64,000 nt of DNA from Rubrivivax gelatinosus (GCF_004340905.1 NZ_SLXD01000004.1:186001-250000), one strand, 5' to 3'. Shown: positions 36,738 through 44,516, counted from the stretch's first letter. A program made the numbers and translations. Notes: a model not told the origin generated them from the sequence alone.

Positions 36738-37295
36738 ATGCACATCCGCCCCTTTCGCATTGGTGATGAAAGTGATTTGTTCGCAGTCTTTCATTCGTCA
36801 ATCCATGGCCTCGCGGCCAGAGATTATTCGGCTGATCAAATCAATGCGTGGGCGCCAGATAATCTAGATCAAGATGTGTGGCGAGAGCGGATGCAAGGCA
36901 TCTCACCTTTCGTGGTTGAGCATGATGCACAGATCGTTGGTTACGCAGATATACAACCTGACGGCTATATTGATCACTTCTTTGTTTCTGCGAAGTTCGC
37001 TCGGATGGGCGTTGGAAGAATGCTAATGCAGCACTTGCATGTCGTCGCAGCCGAACGCTCGATTGCTACTCTCTGTTCTGACGTAAGCCGTACCGCACAG
37101 CCGTTCTTCGAGCGCTTTGGTTTCTTGGTGGTAGAGCAAAGAGCGCCAATCATTCGGGGGGTTGTTGTTCCCAATTTGCTCATGCACAAGACGCTTGTGT
37201 CTGACACTACAGTCGAGGGAATCGCCACAAGCTGCGCTTGTGTTTCCTCCGCGCTGCGCGCTGCGCGCTCCGGCGCCCCCTCGCTTCCACGTTAG
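36738..37295 (+). CDS. GNAT-family N-acetyltransferase (cassette-like gene 1)
   Basis: A 185-residue acetyltransferase acting on an unknown amine. The GNAT core lies in residues 1-155: MHIRPFRIGDESDLFAVF at the start, IVGYADIQPDGYIDHFFVSAKFARMGVGRMLMQHL with the acetyl-CoA loop R-x-G-V-G, and TAQPFFERFGFLVVEQR. The last 30 residues are atypical and are read through an attC-like region; the stop codon lies inside its GTTAGGC box, so the original gene end may have been altered. Codon use is much AT-richer than the chromosome. A TTG at 36720 is an alternative start. Confidence 0.8.
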   Translation: MHIRPFRIGDESDLFAVFHSSIHGLAARDYSADQINAWAPDNLDQDVWRERMQGISPFVVEHDAQIVGYADIQPDGYIDHFFVSAKFARMGVGRMLMQHLHVVAAERSIATLCSDVSRTAQPFFERFGFLVVEQRAPIIRGVVVPNLLMHKTLVSDTTVEGIATSCACVSSALRAARSGAPSLPR

Positions 37296-37297
37296 GC
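37210..37297 (+). other. Integron attC-like site between cassette-like genes 1 and 2
   Basis: It ends in the R' core GTTAGGC (37291-37297), six bases before the next start codon, as in integron cassettes. Imperfect pairing (TCGAGGG near 37214 with CCCTCG near 37278) can give the folded attC shape. The matching R'' box at the left end is not recognisable, so the site is partial or diverged. Confidence 0.45.
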
Positions 37298-37302
37298 GTC
37301 AC

Positions 37303-37839
37303 ATGCTGCATGATCTGTCAATCGAACTGGCGAAGCCCGAAGAGAAGATGCTTCTGTCTCGTCTTTTGCAGCTGTACTTCTTTGACTCGACACACTGGAG
37401 CGGTGAAGACATCCAAGAGGACGGCAGGTACGACTGCAATGACGACAACCTGCTCGACTACAGCGACTCTGCCAGCACCTATCGTGCATACATTCTCAGA
37501 GTCGACGGAAAACCTGCTGGTTTCGCTCTTGTTGAAGACGTCGAGTTTGAGGGGAATCGAATATCAGAATTCGCGGATCTTTTTGTCTTGCCGAAATATC
37601 GCAGGCTTGGTCTTGCATCGGCAGCTACGACAAAAATCGTTATCAACAGTGAGCGGACATGGCTCTTCGCGGTCTTCCGAAAGGATGAGCAAGCCTTGCG
37701 CCACTGGCAGTCCTCATTCAAAAGACTGCCCTTCAGAAGCGTGCGCGCCGTCGAGGATCAAGAAGACGACCGCTTTCATTTGTTCGTCATTAACGAGGTC
37801 GCAGCAGCGGGTGACGCCCAACCATTCGCTCCAGAATGA
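37303..37839 (+). CDS. GNAT-family acetyltransferase (cassette-like gene 2)
   Basis: A 178-residue putative acetyltransferase. Residues 1-55 are an unusual acidic lead-in (THWSGEDIQEDGRYDCNDDN). The GNAT fold is then visible as GFALVEDVEFEGNRISEFADLFVLPKYRRLGLASAATTKI, with the coenzyme A loop R-R-L-G-L-A, and a final HLFVINEV strand. The 3' end contains GCCCAAC at 37816-37822 (attC R''-like) inside the coding frame. It overlaps the next gene by ATGA. Substrate unknown. Confidence 0.72.
   Translation: MLHDLSIELAKPEEKMLLSRLLQLYFFDSTHWSGEDIQEDGRYDCNDDNLLDYSDSASTYRAYILRVDGKPAGFALVEDVEFEGNRISEFADLFVLPKYRRLGLASAATTKIVINSERTWLFAVFRKDEQALRHWQSSFKRLPFRSVRAVEDQEDDRFHLFVINEVAAAGDAQPFAPE
37816..37822 (+). 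other. attC R''-type core box
   Basis: GCCCAAC followed by CATTCGCTCCA matches the opening of many integron attC sites (R'' box RYYYAAC, then an L''-like stretch). No partner GTTRRRY box follows, so the site appears truncated, joining gene 2 to gene 3. Confidence 0.4.
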
Positions 37840-38453
37840 ACACAGATCAATGCGCTTCGCTTGCCAAACATGATCCGTTCTCTGAGCTGATGCGGCACCA
37901 ACGAGCGGCCATCGAGGCCGCGGATTCGAGTGCGTGGTTCGCAGTGGTGGCTACCGTGGGTAGCGATGGCTATCCTTGCTGTAGGACCTTGACGATACGC
38001 TCCATTGGTGAGGGAGAAATCACTTTTCATGTAAGCGAACATAGCCCGAAGATTCGTCACCTTGAACAGAACGGGAAGATCGAGCTACTCTTTCTTTGGG
38101 CGAAGACACTTCGCCAGGTAAGAGTTCGTGGCCGGGCGAGTTGGCGGCAGGACGAGCAACTTAGGAACGCATGGCGCAACAAGCCCGCAGGCAGCAAAGT
38201 GGCGGACTTGATGCATGCGCACCAATTGCGGCAAAGCAGTGTCATTTCAGGCCGGAATGAGTTGCTCTCGGAACGAGCCTGCGCTGCGGACCGGCTTCGT
38301 CCGGACAGCCAAGTTCCTGCAACGGTCGTGACCATGCGCGTTGAACCCGACTTCTTCGAGTTCTGGGTCGCATCGCCGGAGGACAGGATGCACGATCGAC
38401 GTAGATACTCGTGTCAGGGCTCAGATTGGATTCTTGAGCATCTGGTGCCGTAG
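37836..38453 (+). CDS. Pyridoxamine 5'-phosphate oxidase family flavoprotein (cassette-like gene 3)
   Basis: A 205-residue PPOX/PdxH-fold protein. The split-barrel core is seen as ADSSAWFAVVATVGSDGYPCCRTLTIRSI, the FMN-phosphate region ITFHVSEHSPKIRHLEQNGKIELLFLW, and VRVRGRASWRQDEQLRNAWRNKPAGSK. The C-terminal EPDFFEFWVASPEDRMHDRRRY completes the PdxH-like dimer element. True PdxH has a more conserved C-terminal RxP...WxxxRLAP; here the ending is different, so pyridoxine oxidase activity is not certain. AT-rich like genes 1 and 2. The stop is five bases before an attC R''-like box. Confidence 0.78.
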   Translation: MNTDQCASLAKHDPFSELMRHQRAAIEAADSSAWFAVVATVGSDGYPCCRTLTIRSIGEGEITFHVSEHSPKIRHLEQNGKIELLFLWAKTLRQVRVRGRASWRQDEQLRNAWRNKPAGSKVADLMHAHQLRQSSVISGRNELLSERACAADRLRPDSQVPATVVTMRVEPDFFEFWVASPEDRMHDRRRYSCQGSDWILEHLVP

Positions 38454-38458
38454 GTGCG

Positions 38459-38465
38459 GCCTAAC
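38459..38465 (+). other. attC R''-type core box
   Basis: GCCTAAC fits the integron R'' consensus RYYYAAC and stands five bases after the stop of the PPOX gene, the usual cassette position. No full attC follows: the chromosomal duplicate locus begins about 25 bases later, as if the array had been cut here. Confidence 0.4.
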
Positions 38466-38490
38466 TCGAACGCTGAGCGACAGTCATCCA

Positions 38491-38877
38491 CTACAGCGCG
38501 GGCGCATCCGACCGAGCGACCGGCGTCCGGCGTGCCGCGGCCAGTTCGTCCTCGAAGTTGCAGCTGGGCACGCTGCGCAGGCCCTGCGCATCGAGGCGGT
38601 TCAGCAGCCCGGCCAGCGCCGTGATGAATGCGGGCTGGGCCATGTCCGCGTCCATCGGCTCGACCTCCAGGCAGACCGGCCAGCGCACGAAGTCGTCGTC
38701 GGCATCGGTGGCCTTCCAGCCGGGCTGGCCGTTGTCGAAGACCTCGACCCTCAACCCGGCCACCTGCGCGCCGCGTCGCTCGAACCGCTGGCCGGTGGCG
38801 GCGCTGATCGCGGCCTTCGCGGCGGCGCTGTCGGCGGCACCGGCCAGGTAGACCTTGCAGTAGAGATCGTCAGACAT
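38491..38877 (-). CDS. Hypothetical protein, partner gene of the duplicated protease locus (intact copy)
   Basis: An unrecognised 128-residue soluble acidic protein: MSDDLYCKVYLAGAADSAA, then RVEVFDNGQPGWKATDADDD, FVRWPVCLEVEP, FITALAGLLNRLDAQGLRSV and SCNFEDELA. The strand-helix alternation with a late C-x-F-E-D-E-L motif is reminiscent of small polymorphic-toxin immunity proteins, but that is only an impression. It lies downstream of the broken protease in the same direction. Its truncated homologue lies downstream of the intact protease at 20 kb. ATG 38877 matches the start of the truncated copy. Confidence 0.7.
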   Translation of the reverse strand: MSDDLYCKVYLAGAADSAAAKAAISAATGQRFERRGAQVAGLRVEVFDNGQPGWKATDADDDFVRWPVCLEVEPMDADMAQPAFITALAGLLNRLDAQGLRSVPSCNFEDELAAARRTPVARSDAPAL

Positions 38878-39000
38878 CGGTGGGCGTGGCCAGGTGCCGG
38901 CCGGCTGCCGGCATCGAACATTGTGTGCGCCGTTGCGCGTCGAATGCCGCGCCAACCCCCAGGCCACCATCGCGCCGGCCACCGGCACCACGCTGCCCCC

Positions 39001-39540
39001 TCAACCCTCGGAGTCGGTCGCCGCCCGCCCCATCGCCGTCACGACGCTCCGCACCCCCACGTGCACCCGCGGCGTCCCCCCGTACTCGAACGCATTGCGC
39101 GGCCCGTTGCCCGCCACCCGCGAGAACACCCCGATCACCCCGCTCTGGGTGTCGAACACCGGCGAGCCGCTGCTGCCCATCGAGCCGTCGTGGTCGCTGA
39201 CGAAGCTGTCGTGCTCGCCGCCACCGCCGACGAGCGGCAGCTCGACCGGCAAACGCGCCCCGGCGCGCACGGCCAGCGCGAACTCGTGCTGCACCATCGC
39301 CATGGCGAACACCGGGTCGTCGGCACGCGCCAGATCCTCGTGCGTGAAGGCGCGGTGCCAGACCTCGGTGCCGTCGGCCAGCGTCTCGTTGCGCGCGGCG
39401 GCGAAGGCGGCTTCACGGCTGTCGGCCAGCGACAGCCGCAGACGGGTGGTCGGCAGCACGCGCACGAGGGTGGCGCTGAGGCGGTCGACGGGAACGCCGG
39501 GGATGGGCAGGCGGGCAGGGGAGAAGAGGCCTTCGGACAT
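39001..39540 (-). pseudogene. Trypsin-like protease paralogue lacking catalytic His and Asp
   Basis: The 179-residue frame is open but differs from the 20311-21300 paralogue by a single internal in-frame deletion of about 150 residues. Residues up to VELPLVGGGG join directly to DSFVSDHDGSMGSSGSPVFD. The catalytic Ser motif remains, while the His and Asp segments are gone, so it cannot be a protease. The N-terminal domain is preserved and well conserved, so a non-catalytic function is possible. The C-terminal ten residues also differ. Confidence 0.75.
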
Positions 39541-39744
39541 GGGCGGCAACCGGAGCTGCCGTCAACCATACCGGCGCTTGCGGGGCCCGGACGGCCGGCC
39601 CCGCCACGGCTTCCCTTGCTGGAGCGAGACGGTGGCGCATCAACGCTGCCGTGGCCCTCCCGCGCTCGGCCCCGGGACGTCGAGCAGGACGCCGAGATCG
39701 TGCCGATGGGGTGAACAGCCCGCGGCGCACCGCTGCGCGGCCGC

Positions 39745-40296
39745 TCAGCCTGCCTTTCGCGCCATGGCCACGCGGTTCTTCAGGCCCCGGGTGCGCTCAC
39801 GGGCCAGGGCCGCGCTCAGGTGCTCGAAGCCGCCGCCCGCCGCCAGGGGCCGAAAGCCGTGCCGGCCGTAGAACGGCGCATTCCACGGCAGGTGGCGGAA
39901 GGTGGTGAGCGTGACGACATCGAGCGTGTCGGCGCCTTCGGCGTGGTCGATCGCCTGCCGCAGCAGCGCCGAGCCGATGCCCCGTCGGGCGGCACCGGGC
40001 ACGACGTCCATCTCGGCGACGTGCAGCGCGCGGCCGACCGTCTCGCAGGCGACGAAGCCGAGCGCCGCCCCGTGCTCGTCTTGTGCCACCCAGACCAGCC
40101 CACCGGCGACGAGCCGCTCCAGCTCGGCAGCGTCCATCGGCTGCGCGAGTGCGGGTGGCAGATCGCTCGGCGCAAAGACCGCGGCGGCCTCGGCTTCGAT
40201 GCGCTGCAGCGCCGGGACGTCACCGTGCCCGGCCAGCCGCACCGTGACGGCGAGCCGAGCCGCGGGAGGCGGGGGGTCCAGAGCGTCCGGCGTCAT
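39745..40296 (-). CDS. GNAT-family N-acetyltransferase
   Basis: A 183-residue acetyltransferase: RLAGHGDVPALQRIEAEAAAVF at the N-terminus, then LGFVACETVGRALHVAEMDVVPGAARRGIGSALLRQAID (acetyl-CoA loop R-R-G-I-G-S) and LPWNAPFYGRHGFRPL. GC-rich, backbone-like. It reads in the same direction as the methyltransferase gene 18 bases upstream, so the two may be co-transcribed. Substrate unknown. Confidence 0.85.
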   Translation of the reverse strand: MTPDALDPPPPAARLAVTVRLAGHGDVPALQRIEAEAAAVFAPSDLPPALAQPMDAAELERLVAGGLVWVAQDEHGAALGFVACETVGRALHVAEMDVVPGAARRGIGSALLRQAIDHAEGADTLDVVTLTTFRHLPWNAPFYGRHGFRPLAAGGGFEHLSAALARERTRGLKNRVAMARKAG

Positions 40297-40314
40297 GCCG
40301 TGTCTCGCCGCGGC

Positions 40315-40899
40315 CTACAGCGAGTCGCCGCGCCGCGCCACCACCTCCCACAAGGCCTTCTGGCGCACGTACTTGCGCGTCGTCTGGTGCTCCATCGCCA
40401 GCAGCTGCCAGCCGCTGGCGAACAGCTCGGCGGTGGCACGTTCGTCGAAGAAGCGCTTGGGCTGGCCGTCGACGAGGTAGTAGTCCGGCTCGATCGCGGG
40501 GTGGCCCGTGGCGCCGAAGTGCTTGTCTTCGACGGAGTTCAGCCGGCACAGCAAGAGCCCGCCCGGCTGCAGGGTGTCGCGAACACGGCGCACCAGGTCC
40601 AGCGTCTCGGCCCAGGGGAAGTAGTGCAGCGAGAGACTCGCGATCACCGCGCCGGCTTCGCCGGTGCCCGGCGGGAAGGGCGCGCGGACGTCCTGGCAGC
40701 TCACCTGCGCGCCCGGAACGCGCGCCCGCGTGGCGGTGGCGGAAGCGGCCGACAGGTCGAACGCGACGACCGCGAAACCCGCTTCGGCCAGCGTGGCGGT
40801 GTCGGCGCCGGTGCCGCAGCCGATCTCCAGCACGGGCCGGGTGCCGGCGCAGTCCTTCAGCAGCGGCAGCCAGCGGGAGAGCCAGGGGTCGTGGAGCAT
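40315..40899 (-). CDS. Class I SAM-dependent methyltransferase
   Basis: A 194-residue methyltransferase with motif I VLEIGCGTGADTATLA, motif II FAVVAFDLSAASA, and the D-V-R...A-V-I-A-S-L-S-L-H-Y-F post-motif. The substrate-facing part ends with QLLAMEHQTTRKYVRQKALW. ATG 40899 is used because the fold begins at once; it lacks a clear ribosome binding site. The target is not identifiable. Confidence 0.82.
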   Translation of the reverse strand: MLHDPWLSRWLPLLKDCAGTRPVLEIGCGTGADTATLAEAGFAVVAFDLSAASATATRARVPGAQVSCQDVRAPFPPGTGEAGAVIASLSLHYFPWAETLDLVRRVRDTLQPGGLLLCRLNSVEDKHFGATGHPAIEPDYYLVDGQPKRFFDERATAELFASGWQLLAMEHQTTRKYVRQKALWEVVARRGDSL

Positions 40900-41178
40900 G
40901 GTTTCGTGGGCCGGGCGCGGCGCCGTGACGGTGTGCCGGGCGGCATTGTCGACGTGACGGCGGCGTTGCCGCTGATGGCCGACATCCGGTGCGAGCGTTT
41001 CGCCCTCGACCCGCGGCTGCGCGGCCAGTGAATCGCCTCGCCTGCGCGCGAGCGACCGCCAAGCCGTCACCCGCCATGTCAAGCTTCGCCCTCGATGAAG
41101 ACGTTCCTGGACCACGACGTGGCCGAGACGACGGAGACTTCCATCACGTCGTGACGCGCGCAGAGCCAGACAGACCCA

Positions 41179-41454
41179 ATGGACAAACAGCAAGCAGACG
41201 CGATCGCGCAAGCCATCCTCCAGCCCGGCCTCGATGAGCGGGAGAAGATGCGTCAGAAGCGGGAAGCCCGGCAACGCAGCCTGGCCGACCGGCGCCTGGT
41301 CGCCTGGGTGACGATGCCCGGCTTCGCCATCGGCGCGCTGGTCGCCTACTGGACGGGGCACCGTTTCGCGGAGGGCGTCGTCTGGGGCGGGTTCGCAGGC
41401 AGCCTCGTCGGCTGGATGCTGGTCTGGTGGCGCCGCCGCCGTTCGGCGTCCTGA
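41179..41454 (+). CDS. Small membrane protein, unknown function
   Basis: A 91-residue protein with a charged N-terminal helix (residues 1-38, LDEREKMRQKREARQRSL) and two hydrophobic segments (about 41-60 and 66-84, VAWVTMPGFAIGALVAYW and VVWGGFAGSLVGWMLVWW), ending in Arg-rich RRRRS. No family recognised. The ribosome binding site is weak. Confidence 0.6.
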   Translation: MDKQQADAIAQAILQPGLDEREKMRQKREARQRSLADRRLVAWVTMPGFAIGALVAYWTGHRFAEGVVWGGFAGSLVGWMLVWWRRRRSAS

Positions 41455-41549
41455 GTTCTGTTTCGGGTGGGCGTCGCGTCGTGGCACGCCACTCTGTTGC
41501 CGCCGCGACCGAAGTCGATGTCGCGGGGCCCCTGCGGCATCATCGGCCC

Positions 41550-42866
41550 ATGCCCGCCCCCAGCTTCCGCCCCCCGCAGCTCCTGCTCCCGCGCGCCGAT
41601 CTGGACCTCCAGCGCTGGAGCGTCATCGCCTGCGACCAGTACACCAGCGACCCCGGCTACTGGCAGCAGGTCGAGCAGGCCGTCGGTGACGCGCCCTCGG
41701 CTTTGCGCCTGATCTACCCCGAGGTCTTTCTCGCCAGCGCCGACAAGCCCGAGCGCATCGCCGCCATCCAGACGGCGATGCGGCGCTACGCCGCCAGCGG
41801 CCTGCTGCGCCCGCATGCCGGCACGGTGCTGGTGGAACGCACGCTGGCCGACGGCCGCGTGCGCCGCGGGCTGATGCTGGAGCTGGACCTGGAGCAGTAC
41901 GACTACACGCCGGGCTCGGCCAGCGCGATCCGGCCGACCGAAGGCACGATCGTCGAGCGCATCGCGCCGCGGCTGGAGGTGCGCCGCGACGCCGAGCTGG
42001 AGCTGCCGCACATCCTCGTGCTGATCGACGACCCGGCGCGCACCGTCATCGAGCCGCTGGCCGCCGAGCGTGACCGTCTGGCGCCGCTGTACGACACGGC
42101 GCTGATGCTGGGCGGCGGCCGGGTCGCCGGCTTCGCGCCCGACGCCGCGCTGCAGGCCCAGGCGCTGGCTGCGCTGCAGGCGCTGGGCGACGCCGACGCC
42201 TTCGCGGCGCGCCACGGCCTGCCGGCGGGCACGGCGCCCATGCTGTTCGCGGTCGGCGACGGCAACCACTCGCTGGCCACCGCCAAGGCGAACTGGGCGC
42301 GCCTGAAGTCCACCGCCGGCCCCGAGCACCCGGCGCGCTGGGCGCTGGTGGAAGTGGAGAACATCCACGACCCGGCGATGGAGTTCGCGCCCATCCACCG
42401 CCTGCTGATCGGCGTGACGGCCGACCTGCGCGCCGCACTGGCGGCGCACTTCGGCACCCGCGTGCAGATCGTCGAGCAGCCCGACGCCGCGGCGATGCGT
42501 GCCGCGCTCGCTGCCCAGCCGCGCTCGCTGCACGCCGCCGGCCTGCTGCAGCCGGGCGGGCGCCACGCGCTCGTCGTCGTGCAGGGCGCGCCGGCGGCGC
42601 AGCTGGACGTCGCCAGCTTCCAGGGCTTCGTCGACGCGCTGCTGGCGCAGGGCGGAGCGCAGGAGGTCGACTACGTGCACGGCGACGAGGCGCTGGCGCG
42701 GCTGGCCGCCCAGCCCGGCCACGCCGGCCTGCACCTGGCGACGCTGGGCAAGAGCGAGCTGATCGCGCGCGTGGCGCAGCACGGGCCGCTGCCGCGCAAG
42801 AGCTTCTCGATGGGCGAGGCCGACGAAAAACGCTTCTATCTCGAGGCGCGCCGTATCCGGCCGTAG
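41550..42866 (+). CDS. DUF1015 family protein
   Basis: A 438-residue soluble protein of the DUF1015 family, starting FRPPQLLLPRADLDLQRWSVIACDQYTSDPGYW. It contains the conserved FAVGDGNHSLATAKANW and WALVEVENIHDPAMEFAPIHR. The family is often annotated as SerB-cluster or HTH-containing in error; its biochemical role is unknown. ATG 41550 is chosen because the conserved region starts there; the frame continues upstream without features. Confidence 0.85.
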   Translation: MPAPSFRPPQLLLPRADLDLQRWSVIACDQYTSDPGYWQQVEQAVGDAPSALRLIYPEVFLASADKPERIAAIQTAMRRYAASGLLRPHAGTVLVERTLADGRVRRGLMLELDLEQYDYTPGSASAIRPTEGTIVERIAPRLEVRRDAELELPHILVLIDDPARTVIEPLAAERDRLAPLYDTALMLGGGRVAGFAPDAALQAQALAALQALGDADAFAARHGLPAGTAPMLFAVGDGNHSLATAKANWARLKSTAGPEHPARWALVEVENIHDPAMEFAPIHRLLIGVTADLRAALAAHFGTRVQIVEQPDAAAMRAALAAQPRSLHAAGLLQPGGRHALVVVQGAPAAQLDVASFQGFVDALLAQGGAQEVDYVHGDEALARLAAQPGHAGLHLATLGKSELIARVAQHGPLPRKSFSMGEADEKRFYLEARRIRP

Positions 42867-42879
42867 CGCCGCCCGGCGC

Positions 42880-43629
42880 TCAGCCGGCGCGGCGCCGCAG
42901 CAGGTAGATGTCCATGATCCAGCCGTGGCGCGCGCGCGCTTCGGCGCGTGCGGCCAGGATCTTCGGCGCCGCCTCGGCCAGCGGCCCGGCGACGGTGATC
43001 TGCTCGGGCATGCCGACGTAGGCGCCCCACCAGATCTCGACGCCCTGCGGGTCCAGCGCCTCGAAGGCGCCGCCGGCGTCGAGCATGACGACGACGGTGT
43101 CGACACCCGGCGGCCAGCCGTCTTCGCGCAGCCGGCGCCCGGTGGTGACGACGAAGGGCGCGCCGATCTCGTTGAGCGGGATCGCGTGCGCCGCGGTCAG
43201 CGCGTGCACCGAGGTGATGCCCGGCACCACCGTCACCTGCGGCGGCGGCTGCAGCCGCGCGGCGATGCGCAGCGTGCTGTCGTACAGCGAGGGGTCGCCC
43301 CAGACCAGCAGCGCGACGCGGCGTGCGCCGGGGTGCGCGGCGATCGTCTGCATCCAGACCTCGGCGATGGCGTCGTGCCAGTCGTCGACGCGGCGGCGGT
43401 AGTCGGCGGTGGCCGCATCGCGCACCGGCAGGTCGAACTCGGCGACGACGGTCCGGGCGTCGCGCAGCACCTCGGCGCAGATCGTGCGCCGCAGCTCGGC
43501 CAGGTCGGCCTTGTCCTCGCCTTTGCGCGGGATCAGCACCAGGTCGGCCGCGGCCAGCGTGCGCATGGCCTGCAGCGTCAGGTGTTCGGGGTTGCCGGTG
43601 CCGATGCCCACCAGCGCCAGTTCGATCAT
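42880..43629 (-). CDS. cobF: Precorrin-6A synthase (deacetylating), C1-methyltransferase
   Basis: Methylates precorrin-5 at C-1 with loss of the acetyl group, giving precorrin-6A, a step specific to the aerobic pathway. The 249-residue protein starts IELALVGIGTGNPEHLTLQA (SAM loop) and has LVLIPRKGEDKADLAELRR, VALLVWGDPSLYDSTLRIA and VVPGITSVHALTAAHAIPL, diagnostic of CobF. It is about 29 kb from the other cob genes, behind a Cys-rich protein gene and a cobalamin riboswitch, so B12 probably shuts off this one step directly. Confidence 0.94.
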   Translation of the reverse strand: MIELALVGIGTGNPEHLTLQAMRTLAAADLVLIPRKGEDKADLAELRRTICAEVLRDARTVVAEFDLPVRDAATADYRRRVDDWHDAIAEVWMQTIAAHPGARRVALLVWGDPSLYDSTLRIAARLQPPPQVTVVPGITSVHALTAAHAIPLNEIGAPFVVTTGRRLREDGWPPGVDTVVVMLDAGGAFEALDPQGVEIWWGAYVGMPEQITVAGPLAEAAPKILAARAEARARHGWIMDIYLLRRRAG

Positions 43630-43694
43630 CGTCGTCGGTCCTCGTGCCGCCGCCCGCGGCGGCGCGCGCGAGTGTACGGCGCGCGCGGCGCGTG

Positions 43695-44054
43695 TCAGCC
43701 GGCCGCCGGCGGCTCGACCGGGTCCGGCGCGGCCGACTCGGGGTTGGCCGGGTAGCGCCGCGTCTGCGGCAGCCCGCGCCAGTGCACCGGGCGCTCCAGC
43801 CACTTCTGGATGAAGCCCCAGGACTGGCGGTAGCCGTCGTGCGGCAGCGTGCAGGCCGAGCAGTCCTTGCGTTTGACGCCGTTGGCGCTGACGAAGACCT
43901 GGTAGTTGCCCGGGCACTCCAGCGCGCTCAGCGGGCAGTAGCAGAACAGGCAGTTGAACTCGCGTTTGACGCCCGGGTGGCAGGGATAGAACGGGCAGTC
44001 GCTGTTCGTGAAGCCCTTGTAGGCCTCGTTCGTCGTCGTGTCCTTGGGTTCCAT
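43695..44054 (-). CDS. Cysteine-rich small protein, cobalamin-associated
   Basis: A 119-residue protein with eight cysteines in the first 68 residues (C20, C25, C35, C38, C40, C47, C65, C68). The pattern is NSDCPFYPCHPG, FNCLFCYCPL, ECPGN, KDCSACTLPH. It fits the cysteine-rich small domain family seen beside cobalamin genes and probably binds metal (zinc, iron-sulphur or cobalt). AGGAG six bases upstream supports ATG 44054. It is the first gene after the cobalamin riboswitch and is co-directional with cobF 65 bases on. A role in cobalt handling is inference. Confidence 0.82.
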   Translation of the reverse strand: MEPKDTTTNEAYKGFTNSDCPFYPCHPGVKREFNCLFCYCPLSALECPGNYQVFVSANGVKRKDCSACTLPHDGYRQSWGFIQKWLERPVHWRGLPQTRRYPANPESAAPDPVEPPAAG

Positions 44055-44255
44055 GGTGTCTCCTGGTCGGCTGGCGGGGGCCTTCCGGCCCCTCGGCGGG
44101 CTGCGGCGTCGCACGCTCGGCCCGGGCGGGGCAGGGCGAGCGTGCTGGGGGCGGGCGTCCGGGCCTGGGCGGGCGGACGGGTGTGCCGGGTGGTCGCGCG
44201 GCGCCGCTTCCCCGCGGTGTCGCGCCTCACGGCGCGCCGCTCGCGCGGCACGCCA

Positions 44256-44484
44256 CCTCGTTGGCCGGTATCCGGGCTGGCGGACATCGTTCGCGACGCC
44301 TTCCCGGCCCACGCCGTGCAGGACGACGTGGTGCCAGTGGCCCTGTCGCGAGCCGGAACGCCAGGAGCCGTTCCGTCCGCTTACCGTTGCGGGGGCAGCT
44401 CGGGTTGGGCGTCCGCCCTGCCGGCGTCGGCCTCCCCGATTCCCGTTGAACCGTCTCGGCCGAACGCCTTGACGAGCACCAACG
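44256..44484 (-). promoter_or_regulatory. Cobalamin riboswitch
   Basis: Read on the minus strand from about 44484, the element shows the ordered B12 riboswitch blocks. First is GGTGCTCGTC, then AACGGGAA, then the highly conserved core CTGCCCCCGCAACGGTAAG (44380-44398). Next are GGGCCACTGG (near 44330-44343), GGGAAGGCG, and finally the B12 box GCCAGCCCGGATACCGGCC (44263-44281). It lies about 200 bases before the Cys-rich gene. The expected effect is shut-off of the Cys-rich gene and cobF when adenosylcobalamin is plentiful. Confidence 0.95.
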
Positions 44485-44490
44485 AAGGCC

Positions 44491-44496
44491 ATCATA
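44491..44496 (-). promoter_or_regulatory. -10 box for the riboswitch transcript
   Basis: TATGAT on the minus strand, placed so that transcription would begin about 44484, right at the 5' edge of the riboswitch. The presumed -35 region falls in the palindrome at 44498-44516. Confidence 0.55.
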
Positions 44497-44497
44497 G

Positions 44498-44516
44498 CGT
44501 CGGCCTCAGGCCGACG
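44498..44516. terminator. Perfect 9+1+9 palindrome at the regulator stop codon
   Basis: CGTCGGCCTCAGGCCGACG is a perfect inverted repeat that includes the stop codon of the ScfR-type gene (44506). It can form a stable hairpin, so it may end that transcript, but no T-run follows in either direction. It also overlaps the promoter region of the riboswitch RNA, so it could instead be an operator. Confidence 0.4.

Larger units (their letters stand above)
38491..39540. repeat. Duplicated locus, copy 2 (protease gutted, small gene intact)
   Basis: Second copy of the small-gene/protease pair found at 20074-21300, with related intergenic DNA. Here the protease has lost about 150 codons in frame while the small gene is whole, the reverse of copy 1. 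Confidence 0.8.

Noticed and set aside
36252..36794. Intact minus-strand gene left of the LexA box
   Set aside because: The frames shift and lack a coherent domain; only a faint ImuA-like stretch is seen, so it is kept as a finding and not as a gene.
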